From contig JAYKKT010000091.1 of assembly GCA_036023115.1 (NCBI GenBank), forward strand, positions 31,195,501 to 31,259,500: 64,000 nt of DNA, given 5' to 3'. The notes under the pieces are model-generated. The model was not told where the DNA came from and ran no database searches. It was given only the letters and a program-made list of their open reading frames with translations. Positions within the stretch are counted from its first letter, which is position 1; each line of letters starts with the position of its first letter. Source of the stretch: Brasenia schreberi. Its lineage: Eukaryota > Streptophyta > Magnoliopsida > Nymphaeales > Cabombaceae. A program made the position numbers and the translations under genes. This document shows positions 22,430 to 33,769 of this stretch, piece after piece.

Positions 22430-23160
22430 ACTCATATCTTAAATATTAACTATAATAAAATATAATATGCATATAGTAGGTCGACATAACAACTGACTAT
22501 GCTCAGGTGCCATCAATATGTCGATTCCTCATTCGTAAAAGCTAATGTCATTATGTCGGAGGTCCTTTAATGATGAAAGTCTTAAGTTTTGATTTCATTG
22601 TGACCAAATTGATGTCCAAAAGTATCAAAGCCGAAAACTATATTATACTTGTGTGAAATTTCTCCTAAAATATAGGATGAAAGGTTTAGTTTTCCAATTC
22701 CAATGAGTGGGTGCAAGAATCCAATGATGAACAGTTTGAAAGATATAAAGGAAGAGTAAACACTGTAAAGTAGATCATAAAACATCACGTTGCTTCTGAG
22801 GTGGATCAGGCTTAGTTTTGGTTTTGATATGCAACTGAAATAGTTAAACATACATTATGATGTTGGAGAGTGTGTTTTTGTCAATAATACTAAAATGAAA
22901 TATTATGTTCATATAAACTAAAAAAATCCAGATTTGGTAACTAAAAATCAAGTAAATTGTGGCTACTGGGATTCAAGCCCAGGTCTCTACGGCCACAACG
23001 TAGAATTCTTACCACTAAACTACAGCCACATCTGATTGTACGGTGCATGAATACATAATATATATATATATATGTCTTTTTATTTAAGCTATGAAGTTTA
23101 ACATCATGACTAGCTTCTAAGTCAACCATTTCTTCTAAGTTTTAAAATCACACATCTAAT
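22430..23160. repeat. tRNA-His-bearing repeat family, unit 1
   Basis: This ~730-bp unit matches 26985-27800 along its whole length and 33335-33730 in part. Shared text includes TTTAATGATG(G)AAGTCTTAAG, GTCCAAAAGTATCAAA, ACATCACGTTGCTTCT, GAAATAGTTAAACATAC, the tRNA-His-like core, an AT microsatellite and GAAGTTTAAC. No protein frame is conserved. The unit type is unknown; a non-autonomous DNA element or a SINE-like composite are possible. Confidence 0.75.
22958..23029 (-). tRNA. tRNA-His (GTG)-like gene, structurally intact, within a repeat
   Basis: 72 bases on the minus strand. Acceptor GTGGCTG pairs with TAGCCAC (one G-T), with A as the discriminator. The D-arm has TAGTTTAGTGG, a good Pol III A box. 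The anticodon arm CTACG/CGTAG is fully paired around TTGTGGC, placing GTG as anticodon. The T-arm CTGGG/CCCAG is paired around CTTGAAT; the B box therefore has T where C is usual. A T5 run (22943-22947) follows as a possible Pol III terminator. From memory the cytosolic plant gene has CCACG/CGTGG in the anticodon stem, so both strands of one pair changed together. Being in a multicopy repeat, it may be a transposed copy, and expression is unknown. Confidence 0.7.
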
Positions 23161-25423
23161 TAGTGTGAACAGATTGTTCAATAGTTTCTCACAGGCTTGT
23201 CTGAGGTGATACCCTTTCTCACGTCCAATTAATGAGAACTCTTAATGTATATTGATCTGGAGAAGTGGAGAAACGTTTGATTATACTCCATGACTTCATA
23301 TACATCAGCTCAGATTAAATCTCCACAGTAACAGAGAAGAAACTCGTGACTTGCAAGCGTGAGTTCTCCCATTCCAATTGTGACCAACGTTTTGGCAAAG
23401 GATGAACTCTATGAAAGTAAATGAGAGCACAGTTACAAAGGCAATGGATAAATTAATTAATTCAATCTATTTGATCTAAGAGGAGAAGGCCTTTTACTCA
23501 GTCTTAGGGTTTAATTGGTCTAAATGGTAACCAATGCCTAAGCTATATGAGTTGTATAATCATGTCATCAAATGCAAAACTCCTAATAGGCTTAGTAACT
23601 GTATAATCATGTCATCAAATATAAATCGAAATCGTTGAACGTCATATATTAGTCTTAAAGCTCAGATTTCATTCTATAGCTTGGTATAATCCTTCTTCCA
23701 TGAAGGATACTTATATATCTATAGCATAAATGTGTACCTGAAGATGCTCCTTTGAATTAGACAACCCGTTGGGCTGTCAAGGACTGGTATTATGCTCGAA
23801 TATAAATGTTGGTTTATCTGCTTATTCATTTACAGTAGAGCAGTGCCGTTTGACTTTGAATCACTTGGCACAATGACGCAATTCTTAATATGAAATATAG
23901 TTATTGTTATTCACACGCCCACTACTCATAATCTTGAATAAAAACATGGTTCTCACAACAATTGAATTGTGTACTCTACCTGTACAAAGTTCTCACAACA
24001 ATAAGAATCAAATCTCGAATAAAAACATGGTTTCAACTTGTGTAATAATGCATGATAAAATTATCACATGATATTTTGTCAAGATTTCCTCCCACAAGAA
24101 CCAACCTATCTTTTATTCTAAATATATTCTATGAAGTAATTAGTTATCGCATGGTTAATCTAAACAAACAAATAAGATAACCATAAAGGTGTTCCAGTCA
24201 TGTCACAAGGCTCCGACACAAAGTCATCCTAAATAAACTTTTTATGACAACTTGTATATAAAGTGTCCTCACCTTAGAAAAATTTCCATGTCCTTAACAT
24301 TTTTAAGAATGAATTCTAGACCACGTTTAAACACTTGTAACTTTGTGCCTTCTTATTATCCACATTATATTTGAATCACACAACATCACAGTCTTGCCAT
24401 ATTCTATGCTTGCAAAAAATGTTCAGTTTGCGTTATGGTTTCTAGTGTAAATTATGACAATCATATATCTCTTTATATGCTTAATCAAAAAGGCAAAAGT
24501 GGGTTGTAAGGAAAAACATATAGCAATGTTTCCAAAGAACCAAAAGCAGGAACCTTGGATAAATATAAAGGCAAATATGAACCCACATCAAAGTGCGCAC
24601 ATATCATTGACAATAATCTAACAATTTCTCACGTTCCATTGCATATATTGGCCCTCATATGTATGGATCCATGATATGAAGATAGACAGTAAAAAGAGTT
24701 GGTTAGACACATATCGACAGTAAAATTACTTGTGGAGAGGCTGTTATACGTAGTTACTTCGGAGTTCCATTGGCACCAAGAGATCAAATTGTCCCTTGGA
24801 CGATGCAATACTAAATGGTGCATTGAAATGTTTCCTGAATGAAACAAATACAAAAGGCATTGTTAATAGGATTAACAGGTAAGTTGTTCCATTACCCCTA
24901 CCACATGCATTTTAGGTAATTCCTATTACTTTGATGGCATGAATCAGACTATGCATGCTTGTCAAACCTACAATACTGAGAGAAAAGAAGGCATGCAAGG
25001 TTTCATCAATTATAATTAATGTTAAAAGCTTTACATTAACAAGTTTCTTCATTGTTGGTAGTGAGCAAAGCAGTAGCTATTTATGGTTCTCAATTAGGAC
25101 ACTATTATTTGTCCTTCTTCTTGTACCTTTCTTATTGTTAGACTACACATATAGTGATGGTAGATCATACCGGTCAAACCTAAATACTGAGAGAAAAGAA
25201 GGCATGAAAAGTTATTTACATTGACAAGCTTCTCCATTGTTGTTAGTGTGCAGTAGCTAATTATGGTTCTCAATTAGGACACCATTATTTGTCCTTCTTC
25301 TTCTGCCTTTCTTATTGGGATGTACATGAGATTTTTTTGTATGTCTTGTAAGATGCTGGACAATTTTAAAATTTTCAATCTGCAGTTCCCAATGCGTATG
25401 GCATTGTTGACATGAAAGTTAAT
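23160..25423. other. AT-rich non-coding stretch
   Basis: No gene recognised on either strand. It holds a short repeated phrase (CATCAAAT...TAGTAACTGTATAATCATG near 23560-23620), and the ~200-bp duplication at 24955-25330 listed separately. Short frames here lack protein character. Confidence 0.5.
24955..25330 (+). repeat. Diverged ~210-bp tandem duplication
   Basis: Two units, about 24967-25140 and 25178-25318, share ACTGAGAGAAAAGAAGGCATG, CTTC(A/T)CCATTGTTG-like text and TATGGTTCTCAATTAGGACA followed by CATTATTTGTCCTTCTTCTT. Unit 2 lacks a ~40-base segment present in unit 1. No coding meaning is seen. Confidence 0.8.
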
Positions 25424-27235
25424 GTTTGTTATGGAAAATAGACAATAGAAATGGCGAGTGGGAGAAATATGTGGGAAAGGCCTTCCATGGTTGTCAGAAA
25501 AGACAGAATTATGCCTCACTATATTAACCTATGACTGCAAGGTGAAAGCATTGGTGATAGTGTTTATCCATCCTTTATGGAAATTAAACATTTGTGTGTT
25601 TTCTCATAGAAGGAAATGGACTTGCATCATTTTTTATATGTTAGGCCCAAGGTGAATCCTAGTTATCAATCTCACCAAAGTTCTACAAGTTTTGTAGCTA
25701 CTCATGGCTTCTATTCATTTTCCGATATAATAGAAGGATAAGCTGTAGATAGCATTTTTGCTATTAGATTGAGAGTGATGTGACAGTGGAACTGCATGTG
25801 TTCAAACCCTTTAGTTGATCATGTACTTTTTTTTCTAAAGAGTTTATTAGCATTCTTATTCCCAAGTTATCCTGAAACAGGTTCAAAATGTCCGACATTA
25901 CCTTGTTTGGTTTCTTTCCTCTATATTTGGCAGAATTATTTATTGTTATAAGGAGTGCTTTCTTCATACTTAGTATTTTGAGTGCACTTCCATAGATTAC
26001 TCTCGTCTTTCTTTCCCATGGCTTTCTTTCTATACATATATTCGTGAAGGACCTAATCTTTTTCTGTAAAAACTTAGATGATGGTTCATTTGTAGAAATA
26101 TGCAAGAATAGGCAGTTGGTCTTCCATATTCTCAAAAAACATTAATGAGTATGTTCTCATTTTTTTTGTTTCTTATCGATAGTAATATACTTTAACTATA
26201 TACCTAATGAGTTTTTGTATGCATATTATGTAGTTTAGTTCATTCCCCTTCCCTTGTTCGATAACAAAATTGTTGTTTGTTTCAAAGACGTTCCCTCCAA
26301 TTGCTATGATGCTGAAAATCATTCTGAAGTCTGATTTTCCATGGAAATATGTTTCCATCTGTTAGTGCTGAATTAATCCACGCAATCTCCATTTTGTCTC
26401 TATCTTGTTAAGTGGAAAAATGAGGATTATGTCTTCAGTAAAAGGAACCCTTTTCATAGCAGCAATCCTTAATTGCGAAAAATGGTAGGCTTTAACATGT
26501 TGGGAGGTGAAGATGTTGGCTTAGATTTTCAATGACCACCTAATATTATTTCTCATGACTAGATCTCAATTGTCCAAATATTTCAATGTTCTGGTACCAT
26601 GGGTGTGACACTTTATTTTCTAGAGTTCCTTTATGTATGGGGAACTTTAACCGTGTAATAGCCACTTTCTTTATGAAAACACAATTTAAAAGATTATTCT
26701 ACTTCTATATTAAATGCATTAGGAGGGGATGTTGTAATGTACTAGCAAGGAAATGTTGCAAGGGAATGGCGAGCAAACTTTCCGTTGCAAACTAGCAGTG
26801 GAAGACACCACCATAATGGTGACAGAATAAGGAGAGAATCGCAAGGGATCTTCCCATCGCTAAATTACCACCAAAATCATGTGACGGAAGGGTTCCTTTA
26901 TGATAACCTCACTATTCTACTTAGCAAACAAAATAGAGAGGGACTATTTGGTCGTAATTCTTTCATAACAATATAAATAATAACTCATCTTAAATATTAA
27001 TTATAATGAAATGTAATATTGTATATAATAGGTTGATGTGGCAACTGACTGAGCCCAGGTGCTACATCAGTTGAAGCTAAAGTCATTATGTTAGAGGTCC
27101 CTTTAATGATGGAAGTCTTAAGTTTTGGTTTCATTGCGACTAAAATTGAGGTCCAAAAGTATCAAAACAGAAAACTATAGGGTACTTATATGAAATTTCC
27201 CCTAAAATATAAAATGAGATTAGGTTTAGTTTTCC
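25424..27235 (+). repeat. ~1.8-kb dispersed repeat, copy 1
   Basis: Near-identical to 31562-33590. It starts at GTTTGTTATGGAAAATAGAC and runs through minus-strand frames also conserved in copy 2 (25764-26135, 26173-26358). Conservation of the frame length may reflect youth and not selection. No domain is recognised in either strand. The right end overlaps the start of the tRNA-His-bearing family unit (from 26985). Confidence 0.85.
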
Positions 27236-27800
27236 AGCTCCAGTGAGAGCGTGCATGAATCCAACGAATAACACTTATGAAAGATACAAAGGAAGACTTA
27301 AGTGTTGTAAAGTAGATCATAAAACATCACGTTGCTTCTTATTTTTCTTAGAGTTAAATGCCAATAACTTCATATGGCATGAGATTGATATATAATGCAT
27401 ACTTGCAATCCATGTAGCGGAGCCTACTTAGAGGGGAAGCAGGCTTAGTTTTGGTTCGGTATGCAATTGAAATAGTTAAACATACATGATAGTGTTGGAG
27501 TGGTATTCTCAATAATACTAAAATGAAATATTTTGTTCATATATCCTACAAAAATCTAGTTTTGGTAACTAAAAACAAGTAATTTGTGGCTGTCGGGATT
27601 CGAGCCCAGGTCTCTACGGCCACATTCTTACCACTAAACTAAAGCCACATCTGATCATACAGTGCAAGAATACATAATATATATATATATATATATGTCT
27701 ATTTATTTAAGCTTTGAAGTTTAACGTCAAGAGTAGTTTCTCAGTCCAACTTTCTTTTGTAAATTTTAAAATTGCACGTCCAAATGTGAATGGATTCTTC
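26985..27800. repeat. tRNA-His-bearing repeat family, unit 2
   Basis: Matches 22430-23160 throughout: the TTAATTATAATGAAATGTAA start, TGACTGAGCCCAGGTGC, TTTAATGATGGAAGTCTTAA, ACATCACGTTGCTTCTT, ACATACATGATAGTGTTGGA, the tRNA-like core, (AT)n, then GAAGTTTAACGTCAAGAG. Confidence 0.75.
27585..27648 (-). pseudogene. tRNA-His-like sequence lacking the anticodon 5' stem
   Basis: Minus strand keeps the T-arm, with an intact CTCGAATCCC B box, and the D-arm, but eight bases covering the 5' side of the anticodon stem are absent compared with 22958-23029. The acceptor 5' end reads GTGGCTT. It cannot fold as a tRNA. Confidence 0.75.
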
Positions 27801-27966
27801 AACAATAATTTACTAGTTTCTCACATGCTATATATATATATACATCAAGTTAGGCGCGATTTAGGAAATATATAGAATCTCATTAGAGCTCTTTCTTGGA
27901 AGAGATTTTATATATGGTTTTACCTATCAGATCTGAATCTAGTACATTATATGAACCAAACTGCTC

Positions 27967-29350
27967 ATGGTTCAAATGACAGCTCGCGATGAGCTTGTTC
28001 ATTTTTGGATATACATCAAGTTAGGCGCGATTTTTGTACATTATATGAAGATCCTTGACCAATATAGAGATAAACTAGACAATAGGACCTTAAGATGTAT
28101 ATTTATTGGATATCTTAAAGGATCTAAAGGATATCCATTTTATCATAAGGACCATGGAGTACTAGAAAGTAGGGATGCTGAATTCTTAGAGGACATTAAT
28201 AATGACATCATTGAGAACGATGATGAATGTGTTAATAATCTAATAGATTTAAATCAATCATCATTGGAATCTATAGATGATCATTTTTATCAAACCAAAA
28301 CTTTAAGTAGACATAAAATATCTCTATATACATGCAACAACCTAAAAGATACAAAGTTAAAGGCTAAGAAGATAAAGTATATATGTTGAAAAAATATCTA
28401 TATGACCTTAAACAATCACCTCATCAATGGTATTAGACTTTTGAAAATATCATAGTTGAACTTGGGTTTGTGACTAATGAACCTGACTACTGTGTATATG
28501 TTTGGAACAACAGGAGCCACTTTATTGTTCTCTCATTATATGTAGATGATATTTTGTTAACTAAGAATGACAATGAGATGATTGTCAAAACTAAGTCATG
28601 GTTAAACTCAAGGTTTGAAATAAAGGATATGGGAGAGGCATCCTATATTTTAGGAGTAAAGATTTCTTGAGATAGAGAATCTAAACTCTTATGCTTAAGT
28701 CAAGAGATATATATTAATTATATCTTCAATAAATTTAAAATAGGTGAATGCAAGTCTGTATCTACATACATTGCAAAAGAGGTCAAACTAAGTAAGGCCG
28801 ATTGTCCCGATGAGAGAGACAATAGGCCTAATGTTCCTTATGCACAAACTCTTGGTACCTTTATGTATACTATGTTGTATACATATCAACTTTTTTGTTG
28901 GTCTTGTAAGTAGATATCAAAGTAATCCTGATTGACAACATTGGATAACTGTGAAAAAGATTCTAAGAAATCTCAAAGGAACAAAAGACTTGAAACTTTG
29001 CTTTCAAGAAGATGAACTGAAAGTGATAGTATACTCAGATGCTAACTTTGTTGGGAGCAAAGATGATAACAAATCAACCTTTGGACATGTAAGAAACATG
29101 ATTGTGTAGCGTTACATATAGAGGAAGCTGAATATGTGGCTTATTGTATGACTACAACAAGTGTCGTTCGGATAAACCACTTCATACGTGATTTGAAATT
29201 GAATATAGCCAACGAGTCTGTTGTCATTTATTGTAACAACAATGCAACAATTACACTCATTAAGAGTGGAGTTGATAATTAAAAAAGCAAGCATATAATG
29301 GTTAAATATCACTATGTTCATGATATGGTTATGAGAAAGGAATTCTGAGG
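27967..29350 (+). pseudogene. Ty1/copia polyprotein pseudogene (integrase end, RT, RNase H)
   Basis: In order: integrase C-terminal text (27967-28389: DKLDNRTLRCIFIGYLKGSK, VLESRDAEFLED), RT (28390-28670: KKYLYDLKQSPHQWY, LGFVTNEPDYCVY, LYVDDILL with the YVDD box at 28539-28550, FEIKDMGEASYILGVKI), then a broken RNase H region (to ~29340: SKLLCLSQEIYI, EAEYVAY, NATITLIKSGVDN). Stops and frameshifts occur at several places and gag and protease are missing. A ~20-base phrase (ACATCAAGTTAGGCGCGATT) is repeated at 27841 and 28012, showing a local duplication at the left end. Confidence 0.88.
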
Positions 29351-29999
29351 TCAAACTCCTCTGTCATTTTTTAAAACTTGTTTATTCTTTTTTCGTCCTT
29401 TAATTCGAATATTCAGTAGGGGTAAAATGGTCATTTGTAAATATTTTGCAGTTAGAACTTATTTTGATTTCAAATGTCCTTTTCTAACTTTTCAACTATT
29501 TCTTTTAAATAAATACACTTTAAACAACGAAATTTCGCTAGTATAACCCAGAGGGTAAAATAGTTATTTTTTGGATTTTGTTAGAATTAATGTTTTTTAG
29601 TGGAGCTATAGGTAACCCTCATTTTGAGATTCTCACAAAATTTTGGGTTAGAAATGAGCTTTCTTAAGGTATTTTTGTTGAAAAAGACCTTAAAAGACCA
29701 ACAACAACAATTTTGCTTGTAAAGGGAACCTTGAAAAAAATGAAAAAATTTTGAATTTTTTTTAGGTGTTGACAGTTATGAACACATTTATTCATCTTAG
29801 ATTTGGTGAAAGATCGTGCTTTCCTTTCATTGGTATCAAAGTAAGATGCCTCCTTTATGCTTAATCATAATTTACTTCGAAATAAATCAAAGTCCTCGAC
29901 TGAAAATATTATGTTATATATATATATATATATTGAGTCGAAATTTAGATACTTATATTATTGAGATGCATAACTTTGCCCAAGTAAGGCATCACTCTT
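29351..29999. other. Possible copia-type LTR/leader remnant
   Basis: Non-coding. At 29831-29845 the text TTGGTATCAAAGTAAG looks like the start of an LTR-element interior (degenerate tRNA-Met primer site), preceded by ~400 bases that could be an LTR. No second LTR was identified. A short AT microsatellite follows at about 29915. Confidence 0.35.
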
Positions 30000-30450
30000 G
30001 CATGGCTGGTCTCAAGCCCGAATAAAGGAGGACGGTTGCGTTGGGCTTTCGATAGCCAGCATAAAACTTTGTCGAACTTATGTACCATAAATTTTATAAA
30101 TTATAAGCATTGTGTTGGGGCAATCTCTATTAGCGACGCACTGAAGAGACCAAATACAGTGAAAAGCAAGTAAGGGTTTCTATATCTTCACTCGAATATA
30201 GTGAATCAATTGCAGAGAGGTTCCCATATCATGAACGTGTGCGTAAAAAAGTTAGTCTTGCTACATTGTTGCACGAATATAATGAATAAGTTACAACAAG
30301 GGTCTCCACATTTTCAGAATGAATGGATGTAAGGGGTAAGAAAGCTAGTCCTAGATAATAAGATTCATATTAGAACTTAGAATATCAGAACATTGACCGG
30401 TAAATTAATAGAGGTGGTACATACTATGAAAATAAAAGATTTGTACATCT
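30000..30450 (+). mobile_element. RTE-clade LINE 5'-end fragment
   Basis: Plus-strand text AATAAAGGAGGACGGTTGCG, then AGCCAGCATAAAACTT is typical of the leader of plant RTE LINEs, and 30365-30430 reads NIRTLTGKLIEVVHTMK, the first strand of the endonuclease domain. The rest of the element is absent. It is on the opposite strand from the 17656-19535 copy and contains the part that copy lacks. Confidence 0.65.
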
Positions 30451-31561
30451 CATAATGACTTAGAAAATGGCTGATTCTTAACTTTTCGGTTCACATACAT
30501 ACCATCAACCTTTGCCATTTTAAATGCTATAAGTAACAATTTTAGAAATTTTTAAAGTTTAAAACTTTGAATGGTATTGGGTTGGAACTACCAAATCAGC
30601 TTAAACTTCAAGTCTTGTTGTATGATCTACAAAGTCAACTTTTACCTACAATAACATCAAAATGCATAATATTTAGATTATATATTATGAATTAAAGATG
30701 ATATGCATGTGGGTATACGTAATTAAAAAGTTATATTACCAGAAGTTCACCCCATATATTCTTAAACAATTCTTCTATGTTTTGTTCTTTTCATGTCTCA
30801 TAAAGTAGAAAAACGTTATTCATCTTAAGATAGAAACCAGGGTATGCAAAACTTCTTGACATTAGTACCCACGACCTCACCATCACTGACCAATACTGTT
30901 ATTTTTCTCCATTTGAAGGCAAGCGATTCTACAACTAGTCGAGTGTTATCTCTTTCAAAATAATGTCTTTTTTCTTGTTAGCTCTTCTTTTGATTTGTGA
31001 TTGATCATGTTCATTTATACCTGAAAATTAAAATATGTGAACATGATGTTCTTGATAATGTAAAATAAAAATAATATAATAATTTAATTTAAAATAATCT
31101 AAGCCTATTCATGCATACTCCTTTTTTTGATATCTAAAATTAAGAAAGATTAAGTTATTTAATTACAATAAGTATATTATAAGACTTTATCATAATAATA
31201 AATATATTTTTCATAAATAGTGTCACATATCTAAATGCATGTTGTTGATTCAATTTGAGAGGCTGATTTTCTATAGAAGACAACAATACTAAATGTTAGG
31301 ATCCTCATTATACAAATTGATATATATGCAATTTTGACTACAACAACATAAACATGAAAAAAATATGATACCATTAATTTCAAGAAAAATATGCTACATA
31401 TTAGAATTATCACTATGAAAATTTATATATAAACAATTTTAACTATAATAACATAAGCATGCAAAAGCATAATACTACCATGTATATATATATATATATA
31501 TATGATCGGCTAGCTTTTGCTTTGATATTTTAACTGCATTGTGGGAGTGTTTATCCATCGG
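30451..31561. other. AT-rich non-coding stretch
   Basis: No gene or repeat recognised apart from an (AT)n tract at about 31483-31503. A short 31230-31440 segment carries two diverged copies of TATATATGCAATTTTGACTA/CAACATAAACATG-like text. Confidence 0.5.
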
Positions 31562-33590
31562 TTAATATTTGTTATGGAAAATAGACAATAGAAGTGGTGA
31601 GTGGGAGAAATCTCTGGGAAAGGCCTTCCATGGTTGTCAGAAAAGATAGAATTATGCCTCACTATATTAACCTATGACTGCATGGTGAAAGCCTTGGTGA
31701 TAGTGTTTATCCATCCTTTATGGAAATTAAACATTTGTGTGTTTTCTCATAGAAGGAAATGGACTTGCATCATTTTTGATATGTTAGGCCCAAGGTGAAT
31801 CCTAGTTATCAATCTCACCAAAGTTCTACAAGTTTTGTAGTAACTCATGGCTTCTATTCATTTTCCGATATAATAGAAGGATAAGCTGTAGATAGCATTT
31901 TTGCTATTAGATTGAGAGTGATGTGACAGTGGAACTGCATTTGTTCAAACCCTTTAGTTGATCATGTACTTTTTTTTCTAAAGAGTTTATTAGCATTCTT
32001 ATTCCTAAGTTATCCTGAAACAGGTTCAAAATGTCCGACTTTACCTTGTTTGGTTTCTTTCCTCTATATTTGGCAGAATTATTTATTGTTATGAGGAGTG
32101 CTTTCTTCATACTTAGTATTTTGAGTGCACTTCCATAGATTACTCTCGTCTTTCTTTCCCATGGCTTTCTTTCTATACATATATTCGTGAAGGACCTAAT
32201 CTTTTTTTTGTAAAAACTTAGATGATGGTTCATTTGTAGAAATATGCAAGAATATGCAGTTGGTCTTCCATATTCTCAAAAAACATTAATGAGTATGTTC
32301 TCATTTTTTTGTTTCTTATCGATAGTAATATACTTTAACTATATATCTAATGAGTTTTTGTATGCATATTATGTAGTTTAATTCATTCCCCTTCCCTTGT
32401 TCGATAACAAAATTGTTGTTTGTTTTAAAGACGTTCCCTCCAATTGCTATGATGCTGAAAATCATTCTGAAGTCGGATTTTCCATGGAAATATGTTTCCA
32501 TCTATTAGTGCTGAATTAATCCACGCAATCTCCATTTTGTCTCTATGTTGTTAAGTGGAAAAATGAGGATTATGTCTTCAGTAAAAGGAACCCTTTTCAT
32601 AGCAACAATCCTTAATTGCGAAAAATGGTAGGCTTTAACATGTTGGGAGGTGAAGACGTTGGCTTAGATTTTCAATGACCGCCTAATATTATTTCTCATG
32701 ACTAGATCTCAATTGTCCAAATATTTCTATGTTCTGGTACCGTGGGTGTGACACTTTACTTTCTAGAGTTCCTTTATTTCCTAATATTATTTCAATGACG
32801 GCCTAATATTATTTTCAATGACTAGACATGTTTTATGTGTAGAGTCATAGAACCTTATGTGAAGCAATTGAAGATGATGTTGAGGATGGAGATGACCTGT
32901 GATTGCTAGATGTATAAAATGTTAAATAATTTGTGTATAATCAATGTTATGACTCATTTGTCTCAACTTCTAAATATTAAATGTTTAGCATGTTTAATTT
33001 CTTTTGTTTCCATTAGTTATTTATACACAATGAAATGAAAACACAATTTAAAAGATTATTCTACTTCTACATTAAATGCATTAGGAGGGAATGTTGTAAT
33101 GTACTAGCAAGGAAATGTTGCAAGGGAATGGCGAGCAAACTTCCCGTTGCAAACTAACGAAGACACCACAATAATGGTGACAGAATAAGGAGAGAATCGC
33201 AAGGGATCTTCCCATCGCTAAATTACCACCAAAATCATGTGACGGAAGGGTTTATGATAACCTCACTATTCTATTTAGCAAACAAAATAGAGGGACTATT
33301 TGGTCATAATTCTTTCATAACAATATAAATAATAACTCATATCTTAAATATTAATTATAATGAAATGTAATATTGTATATAATAGGTTGATGTGGCAACT
33401 GACTATGCCCAGGTGCCACATCAGTTGAAGCTAAAGTCATTATGTTAGAGGTCCCTTTAATGATGGAAGTCTTAAGTTTTGGTTTCATTGCGACTAAAAT
33501 TGAGGTCCAAAAGTATCAAAACCGAAAACTATAGGGTACTTATATGAAATTTCCCCTAAAATATAAAATGAGATTAGGTTTAGTTTTATG
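31562..33590 (+). repeat. ~1.8-kb dispersed repeat, copy 2, with ~250-bp insertion
   Basis: Matches 25424-27235 with scattered substitutions. Near 32780-33030 it gains ~250 bases absent from copy 1, starting with repeated CCTAATATTATTTCAATGAC text. A ~20-base segment of copy 1 near 26640 is absent here. The minus-strand frames at 31907-32233 and 32316-32501 are conserved with copy 1. Confidence 0.85.
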
Positions 33591-33730
33591 TAAAGTAGAT
33601 CATAAAACTTCACATTCTTCAACAATAATACATAATATATATGTCCATTTATTTAAGCTTTGAAGTTTAACGTCAAGAGTAGTTTCTCAATCCAACGTCC
33701 AAATGTGAATGGATTCTTCAACAATAATTT
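33335..33730. repeat. tRNA-His-bearing repeat family, unit 3 (core deleted)
   Basis: Shares AATATTAATTATAATGAAAT, CTGACTATGCCCAGGTGCCA, TTTAATGATGGAAGTCTTAA and GAAGTTTAACGTCAAGAG with unit 2, but the middle, including the tRNA-like core, is deleted around 33585-33625. Confidence 0.7.
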
Positions 33731-33769
33731 AGTAGCTTCTCACATGCACAATAATTTACTAGCTTCTCA

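Larger units (their letters stand above)
19536..22430. other. AT-rich non-coding stretch with old tRNA-His-type repeats
   Basis: No gene. The text repeatedly resembles the family at 22430-23160 and 26985-27800 (phrases such as GAAATAGCTAAACAT, TATGACATAAAATAGAGTAT and the tRNA-like core), in older, diverged form. About 21180-22430 is AT-rich with no recognised feature except a SINE-like piece near 21700. Confidence 0.55.

Noticed and set aside
29831..29845. Second full LTR retrotransposon starting at a tRNA-Met primer site
   Set aside because: The primer-like match is imperfect, no gag follows, and no LTR pair was found; kept only as a weak remnant.
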